From assembly GCA_002364555.1 (NCBI GenBank), contig DEYM01000108.1, forward strand, positions 1 to 13,354: a stretch of DNA of 13,354 nt, read 5' to 3'. Shown here piece by piece: positions 6,903 to 13,354 of the stretch. Position 1 is the stretch's first letter, and the number at the start of each line of letters is the position of its first letter. The stretch is from Phycisphaerales bacterium UBA3158. GTDB taxonomy: Bacteria > Planctomycetota > Phycisphaerae > Phycisphaerales > SM1A02. The notes beneath the pieces were generated by a model that saw only the letters and a program-made list of their open reading frames with translations, was not told the origin of the DNA and did not search any database. Position numbers and translations under genes: made by a program.

Positions 6903-7424
6903 ATGGAAACCATCAAGGGCCCGCATCCCTCCACACTCGACGAAGAAAAACTCCTGAAGGAGTGCGATGTCGAATTCGGTCGGACCACCGGGCCCGGCGG
7001 ACAGAATCGCAACCGAAGAGATACGGCGACGACGATCACGCACCGGCCCACCGGAGTCATCGCGGCCGCATCCGAACGAAGAACCCAGGCGCAGAACAGA
7101 AGTCGTGCAGTGTTCCGGCTGAGGATGAAAATGGCGGCTGTGATCAGAACCCGGACGCATCATGAGCACCACACCTGCAGCAAGTTATGGAACGAACGCC
7201 GGCAGGGAAAGATGATCTCGGTCAATCCGATGCATCAGGACTATCCATCGCTGGTTTCAGAGGCACTCGATGTCATCGTCGCCAGGCGCTACGACGTCGC
7301 GGGTGCGGCTGGCGTCATGGGTGTGAGCATGTCCCAGCTGGCCAAGCTGGTCCGCAACAACAAGCGTTGCTTCGCGGTGGTCAATCGTGGTCGCGAGGCC
7401 CAGGGCCTTCCTCGTCTCAAGTAG
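6903..7424 (+). CDS. Release-factor-like GGQ-domain protein with C-terminal extension
   Basis: The protein is 173 aa. Residues about 20-85 form the class-I release-factor catalytic domain: DVEFGRTTGPGGQNRNRRDT with the GGQ tripeptide at 32-34, then THRPTGVIAAASERRTQAQN (46-65) and an Arg-rich segment. The GGQ glutamine positions water for peptidyl-tRNA hydrolysis. There is no stop-codon-recognition domain, so it resembles ArfB/PrfH-type rescue factors rather than RF1/RF2. It lacks the simple Lys/Arg-rich ArfB tail. Instead residues about 105-173 look like a separate small helical domain (YDVAGAAGVMGVSMSQLAKL, helix-turn-helix-like). Ribosome rescue is a reasonable inference, not shown. Start ATG at 6903 is chosen because the catalytic domain starts soon after; in-frame starts further upstream overlap tsaD. 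It ends 2 bp from the converging M20 gene. Confidence 0.85.
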   Translation: METIKGPHPSTLDEEKLLKECDVEFGRTTGPGGQNRNRRDTATTITHRPTGVIAAASERRTQAQNRSRAVFRLRMKMAAVIRTRTHHEHHTCSKLWNERRQGKMISVNPMHQDYPSLVSEALDVIVARRYDVAGAAGVMGVSMSQLAKLVRNNKRCFAVVNRGREAQGLPRLK

Positions 7425-7426
7425 AT

Positions 7427-8638
7427 CTAGGATTCCATCGCGAGCCGGCAGAACATCTCGACCCCGGTCGTGATGGCGTTGTCGTTGAAGTCGAAGGCTG
7501 GATGATGAAGCGACGGTATCGACTCCTGATCGGGCGGGCACAGGCCCAATGCGAAGAAGCATGAGGGGATCTTCTGGCAGTAGTAGGCGAAGTCCTCTCC
7601 ACCCATGACCGGGAACTCCAGTGGCTCGACCCGATCGTCACCGATGACCGATCTGGCAAGGTCGTGGAAGGATTCCGTCGTGGCCGCATCGTTGCGAGTC
7701 ACCGGATAGCCGTCGTGGTAGTCGATCTCGATTTCGCAGCCGAGCGTCGCGGCGATTCCCGTTGGTATCTCGTGGACGGCGGTTCTGAGGACCTGTCGAG
7801 CGTCCTCATAGAGTGCTCGAACAGTCCCCTTCAGATGGCATTCTCCCGGAATGACGTTGTAGGCTTCGCCGGCATGGATGCTTGTGACGGAAACGACACC
7901 CCCCAGGACAGGATCGACTCGACGCGAGACGGCTTGCTGGAGCGTAGTGATGATCGTGGCCGCCGTACTCACGGGATCAATGGTGGTGTGCGGCATCGCA
8001 GCGTGTCCGCCACGTCCTCTGATGACCATCGAAAAGGAATCGGCCGATGCCAACAGGGGACCAGGTCGCGATCCAACCACGCCCTCGGGAAGCATGGGCC
8101 AGCCGTGCAGACCGTACATCCGCTCGATCGGTGGGCCGATCACGGTGCCATCGAGGCATCCGTCCTCGACCATTCGCTTGCCTCCGGCGCCACCTTCCTC
8201 GGCTGGTTGAAACAGGAACGAGACGGGATGCGGTAGTCGCTGATCATCCGAAATGGACTTGAGTACGCGGGCCGCACCCAGGAGTATGGCCGTATGGCCG
8301 TCATGTCCGCAGGCATGCATTCTTCCATCGATGGTGGAGGCGTGCGGAACGCCGCTCTGCTCATGGATGGGCAGGGCGTCGATGTCGGCCCGAAGTCCGA
8401 CTGCCTGCTGGGCGTCTCCCTGCAGATGGGCAAGCACGCCCGTGCCACCTGCCAGATCGCCCTTGAAGTCTATGCCGGCGCGTTCGAGTTCCTCGCGAAT
8501 GCGACCACTCGTTCGGTGTTCCTCGTACATGATCTCGGGATGTCTGTGAAGATCATGCCTGAACTCGATGAGTTCGGGGAGAATGGCATCGATGTGGTCC
8601 CGGATGGTTGCTGAAAGTTGAGCCGCGTCGACTGTCAT
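7427..8638 (-). CDS. M20D-family amidohydrolase (N-acyl-amino-acid / hippurate hydrolase-like)
   Basis: This is a metal-dependent amidohydrolase that cleaves N-acyl or conjugated amino acids; the substrate cannot be read from sequence. It is 403 aa, typical for the family. The expected zinc/manganese ligands are present: C110 and H112 in MHACGHDGHTA, E147/E148 in QPAEEGGAGG, H178 in LHGW, and H378 in LHHPAFDFND. RADIDALPI (83-91) is the usual M20D metal-side motif. The dimerisation/lid domain starts near 195, with RGRGGHAAMPH (207-217) and the GEAYNVIPGE block (257-266). There is no signal peptide, so it is probably cytoplasmic. ATG at 8638 is the family-like start with only a G-rich weak ribosome-binding site. 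It lies 23 nt downstream of the S41 peptidase gene, suggesting an operon for peptide breakdown products. Confidence 0.93.
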   Translation of the reverse strand: MTVDAAQLSATIRDHIDAILPELIEFRHDLHRHPEIMYEEHRTSGRIREELERAGIDFKGDLAGGTGVLAHLQGDAQQAVGLRADIDALPIHEQSGVPHASTIDGRMHACGHDGHTAILLGAARVLKSISDDQRLPHPVSFLFQPAEEGGAGGKRMVEDGCLDGTVIGPPIERMYGLHGWPMLPEGVVGSRPGPLLASADSFSMVIRGRGGHAAMPHTTIDPVSTAATIITTLQQAVSRRVDPVLGGVVSVTSIHAGEAYNVIPGECHLKGTVRALYEDARQVLRTAVHEIPTGIAATLGCEIEIDYHDGYPVTRNDAATTESFHDLARSVIGDDRVEPLEFPVMGGEDFAYYCQKIPSCFFALGLCPPDQESIPSLHHPAFDFNDNAITTGVEMFCRLAMES

Positions 8639-8661
8639 GGATCGCCCCAGTTCTGGATTCT

Positions 8662-10335
8662 CTATTCGTCCTGCATGTCGTCCGAATCGTCCTCGATCCG
8701 AACGAGCTTCGTCGTGGAGAGCATGAGATCCAGATCATCGTTCCCATCGACCTGCCATTTGCCGATCAAGTTGCCTTCCGCGTCGTAGATGGCGATGACG
8801 GGTTCCTCGAGAACGGTTTCCTCCGGAAGGCCCAGTCCCAGTTTCGACTCGAGGGCCATGCCCTCGAACTGGTTGATCTCATCCTGTACCTCAGCCATGG
8901 CCTTCTCGTAGAGATCCCGTCGTTTCATCAACGTGTCCAGACCGACGGCCATCGAGTCGAACATCGGATCGTCATCTTCGGGAAGCTCCGGCCAGGTATC
9001 GAGCTCGTTGCGTTTGCGAAGTAGATCGATCGCCTCACCCAGGGCATTGTCCTTCAGGTTGTCCACGACCCACTCGTCATCGACGATTTCAGGGAGCTGC
9101 TCGTATTCGCCGCCGATGTCGACGAAGGGAAGCCGAGCACGGATTCGTTCACTGTTTTCCTCATTGGATTCAGGGACGACGCATCCTTCGGATGGATCGA
9201 CTCCCCACGGTTCCTTCGAGGCGTACTTGGCCTTCTGCAGATGTCGTCCATTGGGCAGGAAGTAGTACTTCGTGGTCATCTTAAGCAGTCCGTTGCCGCC
9301 TTCCAGGGGACGAAGTTCCTGTACGGAGCCCTTGCCGAACGAGCGTTCGCCGATGACCTTGGCACGGCCATGATCCGACAACGCACCGGAGACGATCTCG
9401 CTGGCCGATGCGGAGCGGCTGTTGATCATCACCACCAGTGGAAGCGACTCCCACGGGCTGCTCTTGCGAGTCTCGTAGACTTCGCCGACTTCCTGCTTGT
9501 CGTCCCTTGGTGAACGGATGCTCACGATCTCGCCCGAATCCAGGAACAGATCGACCATGTCGACGGCGGCTTCAAGTGATCCACCGGGGTTGTCCCGCAG
9601 ATCGAGAATCAATCCCGTCAGCGGCTGCTGGGCATTGGCCTTCTTCAAGGTGCTTTCCAGCTCATCCACGGTCCTGTCGGTGAACTGATCGATTCGAACG
9701 TAGATGATTCCATCGTCACCGAGGTGGTACTGCCAGTCATCCTCCGTCGTGATCAGGCCATGGATGTTGGAGGTTCGGATGCGACCTCTGATGATGGTCA
9801 CCTCCTCCTCTTCACCGTCTTCGTGGCGAAGGAGAACCTTGACTTCGGTCCCGGGCGTGCCAAGGAGACGACCGATGCAGTCGTCCTCAAGCTCACCAAC
9901 AGTCGGCCAGCCATCGATCTCGAGGACTTCGTCGCCCGGGCGTACGCCCGCGGCCAGAGAAGGGGAGCCTCTCATGGGTGTCATGATCTTGAGTGGTTTG
10001 GTCTTGTAGGCCCTGCCGCGATTCTCGATGCGAGCACCGATTCCGGCATAGTCGCCACTGAGCTCCTTCGTGAAATCGCTCTCGAGGGATGGGGGGATGT
10101 ACTGGGAATACTGATCGTCGAGGGATTCGATCATGGCGGCAATCACGGCTTGCTGCATGGCCTGGCGATTGGCGTTCTTGACGAAATCATCCATGATGTG
10201 TCCGTGAACATCGGCGATGGGGTCGAACCATCGATTTCCATCGACACGGCTGGCAATTGCGGCAGGAAGCTCGATTATGAGGACGCCGGTGAGGATGATC
10301 AGCAGCGTCTGGGCAATCGTTCGACGAATATTCAT
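8662..10335 (-). CDS. S41-family C-terminal-processing peptidase (CtpA/Tsp-like)
   Basis: This is a serine/lysine-dyad protease of the cell envelope that trims or degrades proteins from their C-terminus. It is 557 aa. Residues 1-29 contain a hydrophobic signal or anchor (TLLIILTGVLIIELPAAIA). A helical region (about 40-95) leads to a PDZ domain at about 96-190 (GIGARIENRG, GVRPGDEVLEIDGWP). The catalytic core includes DLRDNPGGSLEAAVDMVD (245-262), nucleophile S310 in RSASASEI and general base K335 in SFGKGSVQ, 25 residues apart as in Tsp and D1P. After about 385 there is a 170-residue C-terminal extension, highly acidic at the end (EDDSDDMQDE). ATG at 10335 has GAGAGGT about 9 nt upstream. 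It is the first gene of the unit, upstream of the M20 gene and divergent from hflX. Confidence 0.94.
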   Translation of the reverse strand: MNIRRTIAQTLLIILTGVLIIELPAAIASRVDGNRWFDPIADVHGHIMDDFVKNANRQAMQQAVIAAMIESLDDQYSQYIPPSLESDFTKELSGDYAGIGARIENRGRAYKTKPLKIMTPMRGSPSLAAGVRPGDEVLEIDGWPTVGELEDDCIGRLLGTPGTEVKVLLRHEDGEEEEVTIIRGRIRTSNIHGLITTEDDWQYHLGDDGIIYVRIDQFTDRTVDELESTLKKANAQQPLTGLILDLRDNPGGSLEAAVDMVDLFLDSGEIVSIRSPRDDKQEVGEVYETRKSSPWESLPLVVMINSRSASASEIVSGALSDHGRAKVIGERSFGKGSVQELRPLEGGNGLLKMTTKYYFLPNGRHLQKAKYASKEPWGVDPSEGCVVPESNEENSERIRARLPFVDIGGEYEQLPEIVDDEWVVDNLKDNALGEAIDLLRKRNELDTWPELPEDDDPMFDSMAVGLDTLMKRRDLYEKAMAEVQDEINQFEGMALESKLGLGLPEETVLEEPVIAIYDAEGNLIGKWQVDGNDDLDLMLSTTKLVRIEDDSDDMQDE

Positions 10336-10478
10336 GAATCAATGACCTCTCAGTGGCACCTAGAAGGGTACGATTTGCACGGTGACTTGTTCGAGATCAC
10401 TGACTGAATCGACAGCGAGTGTCCGGAACGAGCCCGTGTCCCAAAGTCTACACCACCATAAGAGGCCCCGATTCGATC
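10336..10478. other. Divergent control region between S41 peptidase and hflX
   Basis: This 143-nt gap should carry promoters for both divergent units. By eye I see no convincing -35/-10 pair on either strand. Only the ribosome-binding site of the S41 gene (GAGAGGT) and a distant AGAGG before hflX stand out. Confidence 0.4.
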
Positions 10479-11906
10479 ATGAGTCAGATCCACCGTGAGG
10501 AGTTGAAAGTCGCCCGTGAGCGGGCTGTACTCGTAGCGGTCGAACTGCCGGGGGCCAGACTGACCACCCGTGAGAGGCTTCATGAACTGACCGCCCTGGT
10601 GGCCACGGCCGGAGCTGAAGTGGTCGGTCATCTGCATCAACGCCGACGACTTCCCAGCGGGCGAAGCTTCATCGGCAAGGGAAAGCTGGAGGAGCTCACT
10701 CATCTGGTCGAGATGGTCAAGGCCACCCTTGTGATCTTCGACCATGATCTGACGCCCGCCCAGATCAGGAACATCGAGCAGGAGACCTGCTGCAAGATCA
10801 TCGATCGCAGTGAATTGATCCTCGACATCTTCGCGCGTCGAGCCTCGACCCATGCGGCCAAGCTGCAGGTCGAGATCGCCCAACTCGAATACACCTATCC
10901 TCGTCTTCGAGCCATGTGGGACCATCTCGGGCAGGTGACCGGGGGCGCGCCCGTGGGCATCGGCACCCGAGGTCCGGGCGAGCAGCAGCTGGAGATCGAT
11001 CGTCGGCTCGTCCAGAGAAGATTGAAGCAGCTTCGCAACGAGCTCGATGGCATTCTTCGTCGCAAGGAGCGAGAGGTCGCCTCACGAAACGAGGACCATT
11101 TCACCGTTGGACTCGTGGGCTACACGAATGCGGGCAAATCGACGCTCTTCAATCGTGTCAGCGATGGTGGAGGCGCCTTCGCGAACAACAAGTTGTTCGC
11201 GACACTGTCGAGTCGAGTCGAGAAATGGCTCGTCGGCACGGGTACAAGCGTGCTCGTCAGCGACACCGTGGGTTTCATTCGGGATCTGCCGCACCATCTG
11301 ATAGCCTCCTTCCGTTCCACACTCGAGGAGACCGTCCACGGTCAGTTGCTCCTGATCGTGCTCGATGTCTCGGATCCGACGGCTCGTCAGCAGCTTCGCA
11401 TCGTCGAGGAGACACTCCAGTCGATAGGTGCGTCGCACCAACCCAGAATCCTCGTCCTGAACAAGGTCGATTCTCTTGAGCGGCCGGATGATCTGCTGCC
11501 CTGGCTGAAGTCCTATCCAGGCTCGATTCCGATCAGTGCCCGAACGGGAGATGGACTTGATGAGCTGGCACAGCAGGTGCTCGAGAACGTTCTTGGTCCC
11601 CAGAGGAAGGTGACGGTTGAAATCCCCCTCGCCAGCGGACGAATGGTCGACTTCATGGAGCGACGAACGGACATAGAGGATCGCGACTACCAGGGTGATC
11701 GTGTTCGATATCAAGTCAGGCTGGGCAAGCGGCAGGCTGAACAGCTCCTTTCCCGAGGTGGTGACGCCACGATCGACGGTATTCAGCTTCGACAGGCAAT
11801 CAGTGACATCTGGCCCGGGCGATCATGGTCGGGTCCACCGTTCGACGGTCAGGATGGTGTACTCACGAATGGGGACGCCTCATCGGGTGATCAGGAGCCA
11901 TCCTGA
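10479..11906 (+). CDS. hflX: Ribosome-associated GTPase HflX
   Basis: HflX is a GTPase that binds stalled or hibernating 70S ribosomes and splits them, especially under heat or antibiotic stress. It is 475 aa from ATG at 10479. The N-terminal nucleotide-binding/helical domain (1-205) includes SGRSFIGKGKLEEL (60-73), VIFDHDLTPAQIRNIE (85-100) and GTRGPGEQQLEIDRR (162-176). The G domain has G1 GYTNAGKST (214-222), a switch region after LFATL (239-243), G3 DTVGF (262-266), G4 NKVD (328-331) and G5 SAR (353-355). The family's common DPTTR after FATL is SSRVE here. Residues about 376-475 form the C-terminal domain and an unstructured tail. A GTG at 10419 could extend it by 20 aa, but those residues are not family-like. 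The AGAGG ribosome-binding site is 13 nt away, so the start is not fully certain. It overlaps the next gene by 1 nt. Confidence 0.95.
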   Translation: MSQIHREELKVARERAVLVAVELPGARLTTRERLHELTALVATAGAEVVGHLHQRRRLPSGRSFIGKGKLEELTHLVEMVKATLVIFDHDLTPAQIRNIEQETCCKIIDRSELILDIFARRASTHAAKLQVEIAQLEYTYPRLRAMWDHLGQVTGGAPVGIGTRGPGEQQLEIDRRLVQRRLKQLRNELDGILRRKEREVASRNEDHFTVGLVGYTNAGKSTLFNRVSDGGGAFANNKLFATLSSRVEKWLVGTGTSVLVSDTVGFIRDLPHHLIASFRSTLEETVHGQLLLIVLDVSDPTARQQLRIVEETLQSIGASHQPRILVLNKVDSLERPDDLLPWLKSYPGSIPISARTGDGLDELAQQVLENVLGPQRKVTVEIPLASGRMVDFMERRTDIEDRDYQGDRVRYQVRLGKRQAEQLLSRGGDATIDGIQLRQAISDIWPGRSWSGPPFDGQDGVLTNGDASSGDQEPS

Positions 11907-12862
11907 TGTCTGTCGGTCGCTCTTCCGGCGATGGGCTTCATGTCCACAGGCACGAGCTTGATCAGGCGGTCGTTGCCCGGGTCGAGACGTGGGGAAAACG
12001 GCCGGAACTCTCCGAGCTCTATCAACGTCTTCGCAGTCAACGTCAGAGAAGACCCTTCATGGACGCCTGGGCCGAGGTGGTCATCGCCGATCGATTCGAT
12101 CAGATGGGGTGTGAGCTGGCTGTCGAGGTTCCCACGCCAACGGGTCGAACGTGCGATCTCAGAGTCCGGCGTGACGGGAGAGAATTCCATGTGCACATCA
12201 AGCGACTGCACGACGGCAGAAAAAGTCGTCGGATCAGGATCTCTCCCCGATTGAGGGTCCTTGAAGGCATCGAACGTCCCTGGCTCGTGAGGGTCAGATG
12301 GACCCAGGGGCTCGCTGATGCCGAGATGCAGGAGCTGGTGGTCCGATGCTCCGAGTTTCTTCTTCAGGCCCGTGTCGGAGATGAATTGACCGTGCGATCG
12401 ACGACCGGCCGGGAACTGGGTGGGATCCGAGTCGTTGCCCCCTGGGACAGCCGCACGGTCTCGCTGGCGTTCGGACTACCGGAGGGTTTTCAGGAACGAG
12501 GGCAGAAGATCAGGCGGCTGATGGAACGAGCCAGTGGGCAGTTCATGCCCAAGTCGGACAATGTGATTCTCATCGCGACGCCCTATGCCGATGATCTGGC
12601 GGATTTCGATGCGGCGCTTCTTGGCAGCAATGTCGAGCGATGGGATCCGTCCCAGCCTCCCGGGGAGCGGATGAAGTGGGCTCGGGCGGATGATGGATTC
12701 TGGCACGGCACCTCGAGGGATTCCTCGCGTGTCATGGGCTGGTTTCGACTTCGTCCGTCTGTCGACCAGCTCAGATGCACATTCCGGTTCCGGGACCAAT
12801 CGCGACCGGCGCTGCGTTCGCTCCTGCTAGCATGTCTGGCCAGTAATACCAAATCGGACTGA
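11906..12862 (+). CDS. Unrecognised 318-aa protein, possible restriction-endonuclease-like fold
   Basis: I do not recognise the family. The N-terminal half looks like a PD-(D/E)xK-type alpha-beta core. A helix has E57 (MDAWAEVVIADRFDQ), followed by beta strands with D84 (TCDLRVRR) and a strand ending FHVHIKRL, where H97 and K99 occupy the usual (E/D)-x-K position. The second half has a charged helix (about 200-213), then strand DNVILIATPY (218-227), DFDAALLG (233-240) and a tryptophan-rich segment. There are no membrane segments or signal peptide. It starts with ATG at 11906, sharing one base with the hflX stop (TGATG), and AGGAG lies about 9 nt upstream, so translational coupling to hflX is likely. 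It precedes an M29 peptidase by 31 nt. The nuclease reading is a hypothesis; the acidic residue being a His could mean a degenerate or non-catalytic fold. Confidence 0.85.
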   Translation: MSVGRSSGDGLHVHRHELDQAVVARVETWGKRPELSELYQRLRSQRQRRPFMDAWAEVVIADRFDQMGCELAVEVPTPTGRTCDLRVRRDGREFHVHIKRLHDGRKSRRIRISPRLRVLEGIERPWLVRVRWTQGLADAEMQELVVRCSEFLLQARVGDELTVRSTTGRELGGIRVVAPWDSRTVSLAFGLPEGFQERGQKIRRLMERASGQFMPKSDNVILIATPYADDLADFDAALLGSNVERWDPSQPPGERMKWARADDGFWHGTSRDSSRVMGWFRLRPSVDQLRCTFRFRDQSRPALRSLLLACLASNTKSD

Positions 12863-12893
12863 TCGAACCGTATCGAAGAGAAAGTATCCATCA

Positions 12894-13354
12894 ATGCACG
12901 ATCCACGTGAAACCAAGCTTGCTGAATTGCTCATCAACCACTCGACCCGTCTTCAGGCTGGTGAGCACATCCTCATCGAGGCCTTCGACATCCCGGGATC
13001 TATGGTGATCGAGGCTGTTCGCGCCGCTCGTCGAGCAGGGGGGCATCCGCATGTCGTCCATCGTGACAATCGTGTCATGGCGGCCCTTCTGGAGGACGCC
13101 GACGATGAACAATTCCGAGCATGGGCCGATCACGATCTTCATCGCATGAAGGGGATGGACGCCTATCTGGGGCTCCGCGGCGGCTTCAACATCAACGAAC
13201 AGTCAGAGGTGCCCAAGGATCGAATCAAGGCGTGGGGACAAGAATACATGCAGCCTGTGCACATGCAGCAGCGTGTGAAGAAGACCCGCTGGTGCGTGCT
13301 GCGATGGCCGACTCCGAGCATGGCTCAGCTGGCAAGCATGGGTACCGAGGCCTT
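12894..13354 (+). CDS. M29-type aminopeptidase (AmpS/thermophilic aminopeptidase-like), partial
   Basis: The first 153 codons are present and the gene runs off the right edge. The N-terminus MHDPRETKLAELLINHSTRL followed by AGEHILIEAFD resembles the M29 opening, in which a short helix leads to a GE-x-VLI strand. AARRAGGHPHV fits the next helix and strand of the N-terminal domain, and VLRWPTPSMAQLASMG corresponds to the family's typical W..(R/K)(W/Y)PT...AQ.A.M segment. The catalytic metal ligands lie in the missing C-terminal part, so activity cannot be judged. Start ATG at 12894 is 31 nt after the preceding gene, with only a purine-rich weak ribosome-binding site (GAAGAGAAAG). It is probably the third gene of the hflX unit. 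Confidence 0.85.
   Translation, partial: MHDPRETKLAELLINHSTRLQAGEHILIEAFDIPGSMVIEAVRAARRAGGHPHVVHRDNRVMAALLEDADDEQFRAWADHDLHRMKGMDAYLGLRGGFNINEQSEVPKDRIKAWGQEYMQPVHMQQRVKKTRWCVLRWPTPSMAQLASMGTEA

Noticed and set aside
6903..7424. Naming the GGQ gene arfB
   Set aside because: The GGQ domain fits but the C-terminal region is a different domain from the ArfB basic tail, so the symbol would overstate the match.
10419..10478. GTG start adding 20 residues to HflX
   Set aside because: The added residues are not HflX-like, the region is expected to be promoter and leader, and ATG at 10479 gives a normal N-terminus.
1..13354. CRISPR arrays, insertion sequences, prophage or toxin-antitoxin modules
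   Set aside because: No regularly spaced repeats, terminal inverted repeats with transposase, integrase or small toxin-like gene pairs were seen; every long gene is a chromosomal housekeeping or peptidase gene.

Overview
The window is a bacterial chromosomal segment dominated by translation and transcription housekeeping genes. Protein flavour suggests a Planctomycetota genome, perhaps Phycisphaerae. The hints are the TsaD variant sequence around its PGL loop, a GGQ release-factor-like protein with an extra C-terminal domain, an S41 peptidase with a long acidic tail, and the L10 N-terminus. This taxonomic call is inference; no rRNA is present to confirm it. Base composition is moderately high in GC by eye and looks uniform. 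I see no insertion sequence, prophage, CRISPR array or tRNA.

Region 1 (1-5449, minus strand) is the ribosomal protein/RNA polymerase operon, transcribed in the order rplK-rplA-rplJ-rplL-rpoB. rpoB runs off the left edge inside a lineage-specific insertion. rplK-rplA are 5 nt apart, rplA-rplJ overlap by 4 nt, rplJ-rplL have a 110-nt spacer, and rplL-rpoB are separated by a 293-nt structured spacer with two strong hairpins. The usual upstream partners secE and nusG are not next to rplK.

Region 2 (5450-5848) is a divergent intergenic region of about 400 nt. It holds a candidate minus-strand promoter for the rplK operon. Region 3 (5849-7424, plus strand) has tsaD (tRNA t6A synthesis) followed after 13 nt by a GGQ-domain release-factor-like protein with a C-terminal extension.

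Region 4 (7427-10335, minus strand) is a likely two-gene unit: an S41 C-terminal-processing peptidase, then an M20 amidohydrolase 23 nt downstream. The M20 gene converges on the release-factor-like gene with only 2 bp between stop codons. Region 5 (10479-13354, plus strand) runs hflX (ribosome-splitting GTPase), an unrecognised 318-aa protein coupled to it by a TGATG overlap, and the first 153 codons of an M29-type aminopeptidase cut by the right edge.

No clearly new defence or mobile system is present. The items most worth a second look are the 318-aa protein with a nuclease-like D...HxK segment, the GGQ protein with its helix-turn-helix-like tail, the rplL-rpoB spacer structures, and the altered rifampicin-pocket residues in RpoB.
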